Of a stretch of 64,000 nucleotides of DNA, positions 22,131 through 31,000 are shown in pieces. The notes under the pieces are model-generated. The model did no database searches. It was not told where the DNA came from and worked only from the letters and a program-made list of their open reading frames with translations. Location: positions 992,001 through 1,056,000 of the forward strand of contig NZ_JACHWJ010000001.1 of the NCBI RefSeq assembly GCF_014191305.1, read 5' to 3'. The position numbers and the translations under genes are program-made. Every line of letters starts with the position of its first letter. The first letter of the stretch is position 1. The DNA comes from Pseudoclavibacter helvolus. GTDB taxonomy: Bacteria; Actinomycetota; Actinomycetes; Actinomycetales; Microbacteriaceae.

Positions 22131-22223
22131 TCCTACCGCGTTCGGCCCCTCGCACTAGCGGAACGCCCAGCCCTTCCCCGACGAACCGCATTAGCCTGAC
22201 GCGAAACCATCGAGAGGAACTCC

Positions 22224-22787
22224 GTGTCAGATCCCTTCGCGCCGACCCCGCAGCCAGACCCAGAGGACTCCGCTCGACGGCAGCCGTACAGTCAGCCCGG
22301 ACAGGACGGGCAGCAGGCACCCTTCGGGCAGCAGCCGCCGTTCGGACAGCAAGCGCAGTTCGGGCAGCAGGCGCCATACAGTCAGCAGCAACCTGGGCAA
22401 TACCAGGGCACGCCGCCCCAAGCTTCTGGCGAACCACCGCTGACCGCGGACGGTGACCGTCTCGTCGCGATGTTCGATCACCTCCTTAACATCGTCGCTC
22501 CTGCGGTAGGGCCCCTCGTCCTCTGGCTCATCACGAGGAGGCGCGGACCACTCGCGAACAGCGAGGGACGCGAGGCGCTCAACTTCGGCATCACGGCGGC
22601 GATCGTCTATGTCGGGATCGGCGTCCTCTCGCTGCTCTCGCTGTTCGGCGGACCATTGGCGCTGCTCGTCTCGATGCTGTACCCGCTTCTCTGGGTCGCC
22701 ATCGTGGTCTACGCCATCCTCGGCGCAGTGCAGGCGAATCAGGGCCGCCCCTACCGCTATCCGGTCACGTTCCGCTTCGTCACGTGA
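22224..22787 (+). CDS. DUF4870 membrane protein with Gln-rich N-terminus
   Basis: 187 residues. The first 75 are low-complexity Gln/Pro/Phe sequence with repeated FGQQ units (near 35-52), probably disordered and cytoplasmic. The rest matches DUF4870: DRLVAMFDHLLNIVAPAVGPL, two or three membrane helices, the REALNFGITAAIVY segment and the terminal NQGRPYRYPVTFRFV. Function of DUF4870 is unknown. GTG 22224 is preceded by GAGAGGA. It diverges from hrcA and converges on hemW; the 33 bases between the stops carry repeated GGCTCAGGC-type words only. Confidence 0.88.
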   Translation: MSDPFAPTPQPDPEDSARRQPYSQPGQDGQQAPFGQQPPFGQQAQFGQQAPYSQQQPGQYQGTPPQASGEPPLTADGDRLVAMFDHLLNIVAPAVGPLVLWLITRRRGPLANSEGREALNFGITAAIVYVGIGVLSLLSLFGGPLALLVSMLYPLLWVAIVVYAILGAVQANQGRPYRYPVTFRFVT

Positions 22788-22820
22788 AGCGGCTCAGGCG
22801 GCTCAGACAGTACCGCCGAC

Positions 22821-24032
22821 TCAGGCGGCTATCCGCCTGACGATCGCGTCCGCCATCAGGCGCCCGCGCAGCGTCGGGACCAGCCTCCCCTTGAGCGCCT
22901 CCCGGCCGTCAACCAAGGACTCAGCGATCAGCTCGGCGACGACACTCGAGTCTTCCAGCTCGGAGATGGCGAGTCCCTCCCTGAGCCGTGAGCCGAGCAT
23001 GATGCGCTCGAACCGCTTCGTATCCTCGTCCAGGACCTCACGGCCCATCGCAGGGGTCTCACCTGCCGCGAGCCTCGACGCGTAGGCGCTCGGGTGCTTG
23101 GCGTTCCACCACCGCACGCCACCGACGTGGCTGTGGGCGCCTGGGCCGAAGCCCCACCAGTCGGCGTCGCGCCAGTAGGACAGGTTGTGACGAGAGGGAT
23201 GCTCGCCTCGCAGCGACCAGTTGCTGACCTCGTACCACTCGAACCCCGCGTCGGCGAGACGCTCCTCGGCCAGCTCGTACATGTCAGCCTGCAGGTCGTC
23301 GTCGACAGCTGGCACCTCCCCGCGGCGAATCTGCCTCGCGAGCTTCGTTCCGTCTTCGATGATGAGCGCGTAGGCGCTGACGTGCAGCGGCTCCTGGGCC
23401 AGGGCCATGTCGAGCGAGCGACGCCAGTCGTCGAGCGACTCCCCCGGCGTTCCGTAGATGAGGTCGAGGCTCGGCTCGAGGCCGACCCGCTTCGCGGCTG
23501 CCACGACGATCGGGATGCGCGCCGGGTCGTGCGTTCGCTCGAGAACGGCGAGCACGTGAGGGACTGCTGACTGCATCCCGAAGCTGACTCGCGTCACGCC
23601 GGCCTCGCGGAGCTCAGCGAGCTCGCGTTCGCCGACTGAGTCCGGGTTGGCCTCCACGGTGACCTCAGCGTTCGCCGCGAGCCCCCAACGACTGCGAACG
23701 CCCTCGAGCATGGCAGCGAGGTCGCTGACCGGGAGCAGCGTCGGCGTTCCCCCTCCGAAGAACACCGTCGAAACGCGACGGGGAGACCCGCTCAGGACTC
23801 GCTCGGCGATTTCCATCTCCTTCTCGACCTCGCCGGCATAGCTCGACCGGGAGACCCCGCCAAGCTCCTCGGCGGTGTAGGTGTTGAAGTCGCAGTACCC
23901 GCACCTGACCCGGCAGAACGGAACGTGGATGTACACGCCGAAGTCTCGCGCCTGGGCCCCCACCAGGGCCTGTTCGGGGAGCTCGCCGCTCGGGGGCACG
24001 GGTTCGCCGAGCGGAAGAGCGCTAGGCGCCAC
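22821..24032 (-). CDS. hemW: HemW-like radical SAM protein (heme chaperone)
   Basis: 403-residue radical SAM enzyme. The cluster-binding CxxxCxxC is in PFCRVRCGYCDFN, followed by the FFGGGTPTLLP motif and EANPDSV, and the HemW C-terminal domain. HemW was long annotated as oxygen-independent coproporphyrinogen III oxidase; the CxxxCxxC without an extra CX2C cysteine set and the actinobacterial context favour the heme-trafficking HemW. Start GTG 24032. Alone on the minus strand here; lepA, its usual neighbour, is not in the window. Confidence 0.93.
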   Translation of the reverse strand: MAPSALPLGEPVPPSGELPEQALVGAQARDFGVYIHVPFCRVRCGYCDFNTYTAEELGGVSRSSYAGEVEKEMEIAERVLSGSPRRVSTVFFGGGTPTLLPVSDLAAMLEGVRSRWGLAANAEVTVEANPDSVGERELAELREAGVTRVSFGMQSAVPHVLAVLERTHDPARIPIVVAAAKRVGLEPSLDLIYGTPGESLDDWRRSLDMALAQEPLHVSAYALIIEDGTKLARQIRRGEVPAVDDDLQADMYELAEERLADAGFEWYEVSNWSLRGEHPSRHNLSYWRDADWWGFGPGAHSHVGGVRWWNAKHPSAYASRLAAGETPAMGREVLDEDTKRFERIMLGSRLREGLAISELEDSSVVAELIAESLVDGREALKGRLVPTLRGRLMADAIVRRIAA

Positions 24033-24172
24033 GGTGGCCAGTCTGCTTGGCCCAGTTCGGGGCGCGAGTCACGTGATGCACCCGCACAGCCTAGGCGCAA
24101 TCCAGTGTCGGGTCCGCCTGGCACCGCTTGGCGTTGCGCTCACGCCCAACTGATGGGACTAGCGTCAGAGTC

Positions 24173-25126
24173 ATGAGCACCCAGGCGACCTCCCCAAAGC
24201 ACGTCCTCGTCTCCGGAGCATCCGGCATGATCGGCCGCAGCCTCATCGAGGAACTCCACTCGCATGGCCATCGCGTCACGAGGCTCGTTCGGCGCGAGCC
24301 GAAGGATCGAAGCGAGTTCAGGTGGAACCCCGCGCAGCGCACCCTGGACGCGAAGGTGCTCGACGGAGTCGACGCAGTCGTGAACCTCTCTGGTTCATCC
24401 CTCAGCAAGCTTCCTTGGACCTACAACGTCAAGAAGGAGATCCTTCGGTCGCGAGTAAACGCGACCCTCACGATCACGGGAGCAATGGCCGCCGCAGCGA
24501 ACCCGCCTGCTCTCCTCATCAACGGCTCTGCCTCTGGCGCCTACGGAGATCGTCCCGGTCAGGTCCTTGACGAGAATTCCGAGCTTCCGGAGACCGACGA
24601 GTTCCTGCCCCGCGTCGTCGACCGTTGGGAGCGTGCGGCGCAGACTGCGCCGGAGGGAACCCGAGTTGTGCTCGCCCGCACCGGACTTGTCCTCGGCCGC
24701 GGTGGTGTCCTCACCGTCCTCAAGACGCTCGCGAGCGTCGGGCTGCTTTCTCAGCTCGGCGACGGCACTCAGCACTGGCCGTGGGTCAGCCTTCGAGATG
24801 AGGTCCGTGCGCTGCGATTCCTGCTAGAGTCCGACGACGCGGAGGGCGCATACAACCTGGTTGGTCCAACGCCAGCGACCGCAGACGAGATCCAACAGCA
24901 GCTCGCCACCGAACTCGGGCGACCGTACAAGCTCAAGACGCCGTCGACCCTCATCGACCTCACGTTGCAGAAGGCTGGCCGAGAGCTCTTCCTCGCCGAC
25001 CAGGAGATCCAGCCGAAGCGGCTCCTCGACGCCGGGTTCACCTTCAAGGAGCGCACGGCCGGTCACGCCGTGGAGCTCGCGTTGAAATCACCGGAGTTCG
25101 TGCCGGAGCCAGGCGCGGGTGTCTAA
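24173..25126 (+). CDS. TIGR01777-family NAD-dependent epimerase
   Basis: 317-residue SDR-superfamily protein resembling YfcH/SulA. N-terminal nucleotide-binding loop SGASGMIGRSL, the family's NLSGSSL segment, a YGDRPG-containing active-site region and the C-terminal DUF1731 domain (FLADQEIQPKRLLDAGFTFK). Substrate unknown. ATG 24173 chosen over an upstream in-frame start because TAGCGT lies seven bases before it, the spacing expected for a leaderless transcript, and the homologous region begins here. Confidence 0.9.
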   Translation: MSTQATSPKHVLVSGASGMIGRSLIEELHSHGHRVTRLVRREPKDRSEFRWNPAQRTLDAKVLDGVDAVVNLSGSSLSKLPWTYNVKKEILRSRVNATLTITGAMAAAANPPALLINGSASGAYGDRPGQVLDENSELPETDEFLPRVVDRWERAAQTAPEGTRVVLARTGLVLGRGGVLTVLKTLASVGLLSQLGDGTQHWPWVSLRDEVRALRFLLESDDAEGAYNLVGPTPATADEIQQQLATELGRPYKLKTPSTLIDLTLQKAGRELFLADQEIQPKRLLDAGFTFKERTAGHAVELALKSPEFVPEPGAGV

Positions 25127-25138
25127 GCGGCGAGCGGG

Positions 25139-25603
25139 CTAGCTACGCGCGCCTGGAGAAGTCTTCTCCAGGCGGATCCCCTCCCGGAGTGCCGCTCGCG
25201 CCCTCTTGCGGTCCCCCGAGGCCGAGTAAGCCAGGCCAAGACGCATCCACGTGCGCCAGTCTCCGGGTGCTGCCTCGGCTTCGGCCTTCCACCTGGGGAA
25301 ATCCTCATCGGCCGCTTCGCGGACAACGCGCCCGCTCGGTCGCTTCGGGAGGTCGTCCTCCGGCAGCTCCCCCGCATCTGCGAGTCGCTTCAGCAGCCGC
25401 TCCGTCTGCAGGCCGAACAGCAGTTCTCGCGCGACGAAGACAACAGCGAGGATCGGGAAGACGATGAGCGCGGCCCCCATGATCTTCGCGACGAGGTCGC
25501 CCGCGAAGAGTGAGACGGCCATCCCTGCCACGAAGACGACGTACAGCAGGAGCAGCACGGTGACTGCGGCGACGCCCAGCTTCGTCGCAAGGTTGCTCTT
25601 CAC
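25139..25603 (-). CDS. Small TPR-containing membrane protein
   Basis: 154-residue hypothetical protein. Two membrane helices (about 10-31 and 40-60), a charged linker, and one C-terminal TPR-like pair (GDWRTWMRLGLAYSASGDRKRARAALREGI). GTG 25603 overlaps the dapB stop (GTGA), so it is translationally coupled to dapB. Role unknown; an adaptor function is only a guess from the TPR. Its last codons contain a perfect 10-bp inverted repeat. Confidence 0.8.
   Translation of the reverse strand: MKSNLATKLGVAAVTVLLLLYVVFVAGMAVSLFAGDLVAKIMGAALIVFPILAVVFVARELLFGLQTERLLKRLADAGELPEDDLPKRPSGRVVREAADEDFPRWKAEAEAAPGDWRTWMRLGLAYSASGDRKRARAALREGIRLEKTSPGARS
25151..25173. terminator. 10-bp inverted repeat in the 3' end of the TPR gene
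   Basis: GCCTGGAGAA / TTCTCCAGGC with a three-base loop. It falls within the coding end of the minus-strand gene and 25 bases past the stop of the convergent TIGR01777 gene, so it could terminate the plus-strand transcript. No T-run follows on either strand. Confidence 0.45.
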
Positions 25604-26337
25604 GCGCGACCGACCAGGTCGCCGAGGCCAAGCACGCCGTCGAGGCCAACCGTCGTGCCCTGCGACGACGTCGCGTGCGCGATCGCCAGCTTGATGCCCT
25701 GGACATAGGCTTCCGGGGAGATCGTCTCGTGTCGAATCGTGAGCACCTCGCCGGCTCCCCCGAAGATGACCTGCTGGTCGGCGACGACGCCCCGCAGCCG
25801 CATGCTGTGGATCGGCACGCCGGCGACGAGCTGCCCCCTCGCCTCCTGGTCGGAGTTGGGCGCGGCCAGCGGATGCTCTCGCGCCTCAGCGATCCGCTCG
25901 GCAGTGCGAACGGCAGTGCCAGACGGGGAGTCCACCTTCTTGTCATGGTGGGCCTCGAGGATCTCGATCGAGTCGAAGAACTGACCGGCAACGCTCGCCA
26001 GCGCTGTGCCGAGCACGGAGCCGAGCGAGAAGTTCGGAACGAACACCAGAGCACGCTCGGCGGGTACAAGTCCTGAGACGCGCTCGACGCGCTGCTCGTC
26101 CCACCCGCTTGTTCCGACGACCACATCGAGTCCGTGCTCGAGGGCGAAGGGCACGGCCACCTCAGACGCCTCTATCCGCGACACGTCGACCAGCACGTCG
26201 GCGCCGAGCATCTCTTCGAGCGCCGACGAGCTTGTCAGCCCCGCGTGGAGGACGAGGCCTTCCGTCGAGTCGATGATGCGTGCGAGGAGGGTCCCCATGC
26301 GACCGGATGCGCCGAGCACGGCGACCTGAGTTTCCAT
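25600..26337 (-). CDS. dapB: 4-hydroxy-tetrahydrodipicolinate reductase
   Basis: NAD(P)H-dependent enzyme of diaminopimelate/lysine synthesis, 245 residues. N-terminal Rossmann loop VLGASGRMGTLLA, the VVGTSGWDE loop, FSLGSVLG, and the catalytic EAHHDKKVDSPSGTA segment (His-His and Lys of the active site) are all present. The frame extends 29 codons upstream but ATG 26337 begins directly at the Rossmann strand. Supplies DAP for the cell wall. Confidence 0.97.
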   Translation of the reverse strand: METQVAVLGASGRMGTLLARIIDSTEGLVLHAGLTSSSALEEMLGADVLVDVSRIEASEVAVPFALEHGLDVVVGTSGWDEQRVERVSGLVPAERALVFVPNFSLGSVLGTALASVAGQFFDSIEILEAHHDKKVDSPSGTAVRTAERIAEAREHPLAAPNSDQEARGQLVAGVPIHSMRLRGVVADQQVIFGGAGEVLTIRHETISPEAYVQGIKLAIAHATSSQGTTVGLDGVLGLGDLVGRA

Positions 26338-26413
26338 GCCAACAAGCGTACGGCCAACCGCCGACGCTCCGTGCGCGCTCGCGTCTGCCTCGAACGCCGG
26401 CATTCGGGCGTCG

Positions 26414-27013
26414 TCAGACAGCAACTGCGGTGCTGACCCCCGTGCGAAGGTCGGGGGTCAGGTGAGACTGGTCGTTGAAGAGCAGCAGTTCCGCCGGCTT
26501 CCTCGTGCGTACGCGCACCACCGTGAGGCCCGTGTTCACCGAGTTGAGCCCGAGCCAGCGCCACTCAGGGGCCTCGACGACCCGCCGTACGAACTCGCCG
26601 ATCACGAAGTTGTGGGTCACGAGCAGAGTGTGCCGGTCCTCACGGCTCTTGCTGAAGAACGTGTCGTAGGCGTCGCTCATCTGCGCCATGCCTGCCTCGA
26701 CGACCTCGTCACCGATGCCGCCGAAGAATCCGTCATAGATCGACGGTGCCCCATCCTGGCCCGTGGGAATGCAATCGAACAAGAGCGTGGACTCGAGGGC
26801 CGCCGGCCCGCTCGTGTACTGATCGATGACCGCGCTCGTCTCGACAGCACGGTCTAGCGGGGACGTGTAGCTCTCGCTCAGCGGGACAGCGGCGAGGCGG
26901 CGCCCGATCAGGTGCGACTGCGCACGTCCGCGCTCGGAGAGCGGACCGTCGTTGATACCGTGCTCTGCGTTCTCCTGCTCGCCATGTCTCACGAGGTAGA
27001 GGTAGTGCGACAT
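26414..27013 (-). CDS. Histidine phosphatase family protein (phosphoglycerate-mutase-like)
   Basis: 199 residues with the RHG phosphohistidine motif at Arg9-His10-Gly11 (LVRHGEQENA), LSERGRAQSHLIGRRL, the YTSPLDRAVET segment and the second catalytic His in LLVTHNFVIGEFVRR. Broad-family phosphatase; substrate cannot be inferred. Start codon touches the M16 peptidase stop (one-base overlap), so it is in the same transcript. Confidence 0.9.
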   Translation of the reverse strand: MSHYLYLVRHGEQENAEHGINDGPLSERGRAQSHLIGRRLAAVPLSESYTSPLDRAVETSAVIDQYTSGPAALESTLLFDCIPTGQDGAPSIYDGFFGGIGDEVVEAGMAQMSDAYDTFFSKSREDRHTLLVTHNFVIGEFVRRVVEAPEWRWLGLNSVNTGLTVVRVRTRKPAELLLFNDQSHLTPDLRTGVSTAVAV

Positions 27014-28362
27014 CAGCGGCGCTCCAGTTCGGTCCTTGCTTCAGAAGAGAGCTTACCGACCGCCGAGGCGACTAGCTCGCCGCTGAACATGTCCGCCGCA
27101 ACGGACTGGACTTCGTCAAGGGTCACCGCGTCGACACGAGAGAGAGCGGCCTCCAGGTCGTAGAAGCGCCCCGTGTGGATCTCGGCGCGGCCGAGGCGGG
27201 ACATCCGCGTGTCCGCGTCCTCGATTGCCAGCGCGGATCCCCCGGCGCTTGCGCTCTTCGCGTCGGCGAGCTCGGTCGCGGTCACTCCGTCCTGCACAAG
27301 CTTCTCCGCCTCCTGACGGAGCACTCGAACAGTCTCGAGAACGTTGTCCGGTGCGCAACCGGCGTACATTCCGGTTACCCCGAGGTCGGAGTGACTTCCG
27401 CCGAAGGAGTACACGGAATAGGCGAGGCCCCGCTTCTCGCGAATCTCCTGGAAGAGGCGCGACGACATACCCCCGCCGAAGATCCGGTGCATGAGCCCGA
27501 ACGCCTCCCGGCGCGGGTCGAGTTGCGTGATGCCCTGCCCGCCGATGACCAGAGCCAGCTGCTCAAGGGGCCGATCGATGGCAGAGAGTGGGCCCGTCGG
27601 GACGGCAGATCCAAGCTGGAGCGCCGTCTGTCGACGAGCGACCGGGGCCGCATTCGCGTCGAGGTCCCATCCCCCGGCGCGGAGGTGGCGCTCGAGCTGC
27701 TCACGGACCTCGTCGTGCTTGACGGCACCCGCGATCGTCACGACAAGCTCTTCTGGACGGTAGTGCTGCCTGTAGGAGCTCCAGACGGCGTCCCGCTCCG
27801 CCGCCCTGATCGAGGCAGGAGTCCCGCCGATCGGCCTTGCGAGGGGGTGCGTACCGAGAAGCGTCTCGTAGAAGCGCTCCCACACGACGTCGTTGGGGTC
27901 ATCGTCAGCCATGGCGAGCTCTTCGATGATGACACCGCGCTCGATCTCGAACTCCGCGGCGTCGATCGTGCTCGATGTGATCATGTCGCTGAGCACCTCG
28001 ACCGCCATCGGCAGGTCGGCGTCGCGAACCTTGGCGTGGTAGAGCGTGTGTTCCTTGGCCGTCTGCGCGTTGACCTCGCCGCCGACGCGCTCGAACGCGG
28101 CAGATACCTCGAAGGCCGTACGGGAAGGCGTTCCCTTGAAGAGCAGGTGCTCGAGGAAGTGCGTGGAACCGTACTCGTGTGGAAGCTCGTCGCGTGAACC
28201 CACAGGTACCCACAGCCCGATGCTGGTGCTGGCCGCGCCGACCACTTCCTCGGTCAGCAGGCGCACCCCACTTGGCAGCACGGAACGGCGGAAGAGTCCG
28301 CCGTTCGATACACGTGCTTCGATCTCGGGCAGGTCAAGGGGCAGTTCAATGGCATCGCGCAT
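27013..28362 (-). CDS. M16-family zinc metallopeptidase (PepR-like)
   Basis: 449-residue processing-peptidase-type protein. Inverted zinc motif HxxEH at His68-Glu71-His72 (THFLEHLLFKGT), with the distal acidic zinc ligand in the VIIEELAMADDDP region, and a C-terminal inactive M16 repeat. It has the same position downstream of pnp as pepR in Mycobacterium. No signal peptide, so probably cytoplasmic. Separated from pnp by a strong terminator, so it needs its own promoter. Confidence 0.94.
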   Translation of the reverse strand: MRDAIELPLDLPEIEARVSNGGLFRRSVLPSGVRLLTEEVVGAASTSIGLWVPVGSRDELPHEYGSTHFLEHLLFKGTPSRTAFEVSAAFERVGGEVNAQTAKEHTLYHAKVRDADLPMAVEVLSDMITSSTIDAAEFEIERGVIIEELAMADDDPNDVVWERFYETLLGTHPLARPIGGTPASIRAAERDAVWSSYRQHYRPEELVVTIAGAVKHDEVREQLERHLRAGGWDLDANAAPVARRQTALQLGSAVPTGPLSAIDRPLEQLALVIGGQGITQLDPRREAFGLMHRIFGGGMSSRLFQEIREKRGLAYSVYSFGGSHSDLGVTGMYAGCAPDNVLETVRVLRQEAEKLVQDGVTATELADAKSASAGGSALAIEDADTRMSRLGRAEIHTGRFYDLEAALSRVDAVTLDEVQSVAADMFSGELVASAVGKLSSEARTELERR

Positions 28363-28446
28363 AACTAGTCAAGCCTAGAGCGTGTTGGCGGCACGGGCGT
28401 CAGCGACGTGAGAACTCCCAGCGTCACGGAGACCTCCCGCACAACG

Positions 28447-28485
28447 CAGGCTGGCCCCGCGCGAAGAACGCACGGGGCCAGCCTG
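28447..28485 (-). terminator. Terminator of pnp
   Basis: 17-bp stem with a five-base loop (arms 28447-28463 and 28469-28485), one G-U pair as minus-strand RNA, beginning 17 bases after the pnp stop. No long U-run follows, common in high-GC actinobacteria. Confidence 0.8.
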
Positions 28486-28502
28486 TTGGTGAAGAAGTCG
28501 AA

Positions 28503-30761
28503 TTACTCGGCGCTTGCCTCGAGAGCGACGCCCTCTTCAGCAGCTGCTTCCTCGATCACGGGAGCGAGCGACAGCTTGCCACGGTCGTCGACCTTCGTGA
28601 TCTCAACGAGGATCTTCTGGCCGACTCCGAGCACGTCTTCGACGTTCTCGACACGCTTGCCACCGGCGAGCTTGCGCACCTCGGAGATGTGCAGGAGGCC
28701 GTCCTTGCCCGGGAGCAGGGAGACGAAAGCACCGAACGACGCGATCTTGACGACCGTGCCCAGGTACTGTTCGCCGACCTCTGGGTTCGTCGGGTTGGCG
28801 ATCGCGTTGACGGCCGCGCGGGCAGCCTCAGCGGACGGGCCGTCGACTGCACCGATGTACACGGTGCCGTCGTCCTCGATCGAGATGTCGGCGCCGGTGT
28901 CGTCCTGGATCTGGTTGATGACCTTGCCCTTTGGCCCGATCACCTCGCCGATCTTGTCGATCGGCACTCGGACCGAGATGATGCGCGGAGCCGTGGCGGC
29001 GAGCTCATCCGGCGTGTCGATAACCGCGTTGATCGCCTTGTCGAGGATCTGGATGCGAGCATCGCGAGCCTGGGTCAGTGCGCCATCGAGGACCGACGTC
29101 GGGATGCCGTCGAGCTTCGTGTCGAGCTGGATAGCCGTCACGAACTCAGCGGTACCTGCGACCTTGAAGTCCATGTCGCCGAGCGCGTCTTCTGCACCGA
29201 GGATGTCGGTGAGCGCCGCGTAGCGCGTCTCGCCATCGATCTCGTCGGAGACGAGGCCCATAGCGATACCTGCGACAGGTGCACGCAGGGGCACACCGGC
29301 GTTGAGGAGCGAGAGAGTGGATGCGCAGACGGAGCCCATCGACGTCGAGCCGTTGGAGCTGAGAGCCTCAGACACCTGACGGATCGCGTAGGGGAACTCC
29401 TCGCGGCTCGGGAGAACCGGAACGATTGCGCGCTCGGCGAGGAAGCCGTGCCCGATCTCGCGACGCTTCGGCGAACCGACGCGTCCGGTCTCACCCGTCG
29501 AGTACGGCGGGAAGTTGTAGTGGTGCAGGTAGCGCTTCGACGTGATCGGCGAGAGCGAGTCGATCTGCTGCTCGAGCTTGAGCATGTTCAGCGTGGTGAC
29601 GCCGAGGATCTGCGTCTCGCCGCGCTGGAAGATCGCCGAGCCGTGCACGCGTGGCACGACGTCGACCTCTGCATCGAGCTGGCGGATGTCGGCGACGCCG
29701 CGTCCGTCCATGCGCTTGCCCTCACGGAGGATGCGCCCGCGGACGACGTCCTTCGTGACGGACTTGTACGCGGCCGAGACCTGACCGGCAACGGAAGCGT
29801 CGAGCTCGCCGCTCTCGATCTTGGCAGCGATCTGCTCCTTGACGGTCGCTTTGAGGGCGTCGTCGGCGTCCTGCCGCTCGATCTTGCCAGCGATCTGGTA
29901 GACGTCGACGAGTCCGTCGTGCGCGAGCGCGGTGACGGCGTCGAGCGCCTCCTGCGTGTACGGGAGGAAGACCGGGTACTCGACGACAGGCTTCGCGGCC
30001 TGGTCTGCGAGCTCCTGCTGTGCCTTCACGAGCTGCGTGAGGAACGGCTTCGCGGCCTCGAGGCCCTGCGCGACAACCGCTTCGTCCGGCTTCTGGGCGC
30101 CGGCCTGGATGAGGCCCCACGCGTGCTCGGTGGCCTCGGCCTCGACCATCATGATGGCGATGTCTTCGGTGCCGTCAGCCTTCGTCACGATACGGCCTGC
30201 GACGGTGAGGTCGAAGACCGCGTCAGCGAGCTGCTCGAACTTCGGGAATGCAACCCACTGGCCGTCGATGAGCGCGAGGCGCACACCGGCGATCGGGCCG
30301 GAGAACGGCACACCGCTGAGCTGCGAAGAGAGCGATGCTGCGTTGATCGCGAGAGCGTCGTAGAACTCGCCGGGAGCGATGGAGAGCACCGTGACGACGA
30401 CCTGGACCTCGTTGCGCAGGCCCTTGACGAAGGACGGGCGCAGGGGGCGGTCGATGAGGCGGCAGACGAGGATGGCCTCGGTCGAGGGGCGACCCTCGCG
30501 ACGGAAGAAGGATCCGGGGATCTTTCCGGCGGCGTAGCTGCGCTCTTCAACGTCGATCGTCAGCGGGAAGAAGTCGAAGTTTTCCTTCGGGTTCTTCGAG
30601 ATGCTCGTGGCGGAGAGCAGCATGGTCTCGTCGTCGAGGTAGGCGACGGCAGAGCCCTGCGCCTGCTGGGCGAGACGCCCGGCCTCGAAGCGGATCTTGC
30701 GTTGTCCGTGCTTGCCGTTGTCGAGAACGACTTCAGAGAACTTGATTTCGGGACCTTCCAA
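28503..30761 (-). CDS. pnp: Polynucleotide phosphorylase / guanosine pentaphosphate synthetase
   Basis: 3'-5' phosphorolytic exoribonuclease, 752 residues. Two RNase PH domains (first with [25 protein letters not shown], cited here by [11 protein letters not shown]; second with [14 protein letters not shown]), an intervening helical domain, a KH domain ([17 protein letters not shown]) and an S1 domain ([19 protein letters not shown]). In actinobacteria the enzyme is also called GpsI. Start is TTG 30761 with AGGAGG seven bases upstream; that region may be occluded by a long-range hairpin. Usually rpsO is directly upstream; here PPK2 intervenes. Confidence 0.97.
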   Translation of the reverse strand: MEGPEIKFSEVVLDNGKHGQRKIRFEAGRLAQQAQGSAVAYLDDETMLLSATSISKNPKENFDFFPLTIDVEERSYAAGKIPGSFFRREGRPSTEAILVCRLIDRPLRPSFVKGLRNEVQVVVTVLSIAPGEFYDALAINAASLSSQLSGVPFSGPIAGVRLALIDGQWVAFPKFEQLADAVFDLTVAGRIVTKADGTEDIAIMMVEAEATEHAWGLIQAGAQKPDEAVVAQGLEAAKPFLTQLVKAQQELADQAAKPVVEYPVFLPYTQEALDAVTALAHDGLVDVYQIAGKIERQDADDALKATVKEQIAAKIESGELDASVAGQVSAAYKSVTKDVVRGRILREGKRMDGRGVADIRQLDAEVDVVPRVHGSAIFQRGETQILGVTTLNMLKLEQQIDSLSPITSKRYLHHYNFPPYSTGETGRVGSPKRREIGHGFLAERAIVPVLPSREEFPYAIRQVSEALSSNGSTSMGSVCASTLSLLNAGVPLRAPVAGIAMGLVSDEIDGETRYAALTDILGAEDALGDMDFKVAGTAEFVTAIQLDTKLDGIPTSVLDGALTQARDARIQILDKAINAVIDTPDELAATAPRIISVRVPIDKIGEVIGPKGKVINQIQDDTGADISIEDDGTVYIGAVDGPSAEAARAAVNAIANPTNPEVGEQYLGTVVKIASFGAFVSLLPGKDGLLHISEVRKLAGGKRVENVEDVLGVGQKILVEITKVDDRGKLSLAPVIEEAAAEEGVALEASAE

Positions 30762-30842
30762 GAGGTCTCCTCCTTTTGCGTGTGCACGCGAAGGGAAAGC
30801 GCGACCGGGTCATCCCGGGCTGATCGTCAGTAGAAGACCTCT
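30759..30842 (-). promoter_or_regulatory. Possible structured leader occluding the pnp start
   Basis: An eight-base segment AGAGGTCT (30842-30835) is exactly complementary to AGACCTCT (30768-30761), which fills the gap between the Shine-Dalgarno AGGAGG and the TTG start codon. Pairing would form a hairpin of about 66-base loop covering the start. PNPase autoregulates through its leader in enterobacteria, so a similar control is conceivable. The rest of 30843-30969 shows only short hairpins. Confidence 0.35.
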
Positions 30843-30969
30843 GTCTTGTTCGCGCTTCACCGCGAAGCCACGACAGGAACCCACCACCGAGGACCAGCTA
30901 CTCGCCGCCCCGCGTATCTTGAGTGATTGCGACATCGACTCTACCAGCGGAGGACGACGAGCAGCTGGA

Positions 30970-30997
30970 ACCCGTTCGGCGTTTGCCGAACGGGTTG
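30970..30997 (-). terminator. Terminator of the PPK2 gene
   Basis: Perfect 12-bp inverted repeat AACCCGTTCGGC / GCCGAACGGGTT with a four-base loop, three bases after the ppk2 stop. Separates ppk2 from pnp. Confidence 0.8.
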
Positions 30998-31000
30998 CTC

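Noticed and set aside
28689-30833. 714-residue plus-strand open frame opposite pnp
   Set aside because: Antisense shadow: rich in Asp, Val, Arg and Leu with no domain, and pnp on the other strand is certain.
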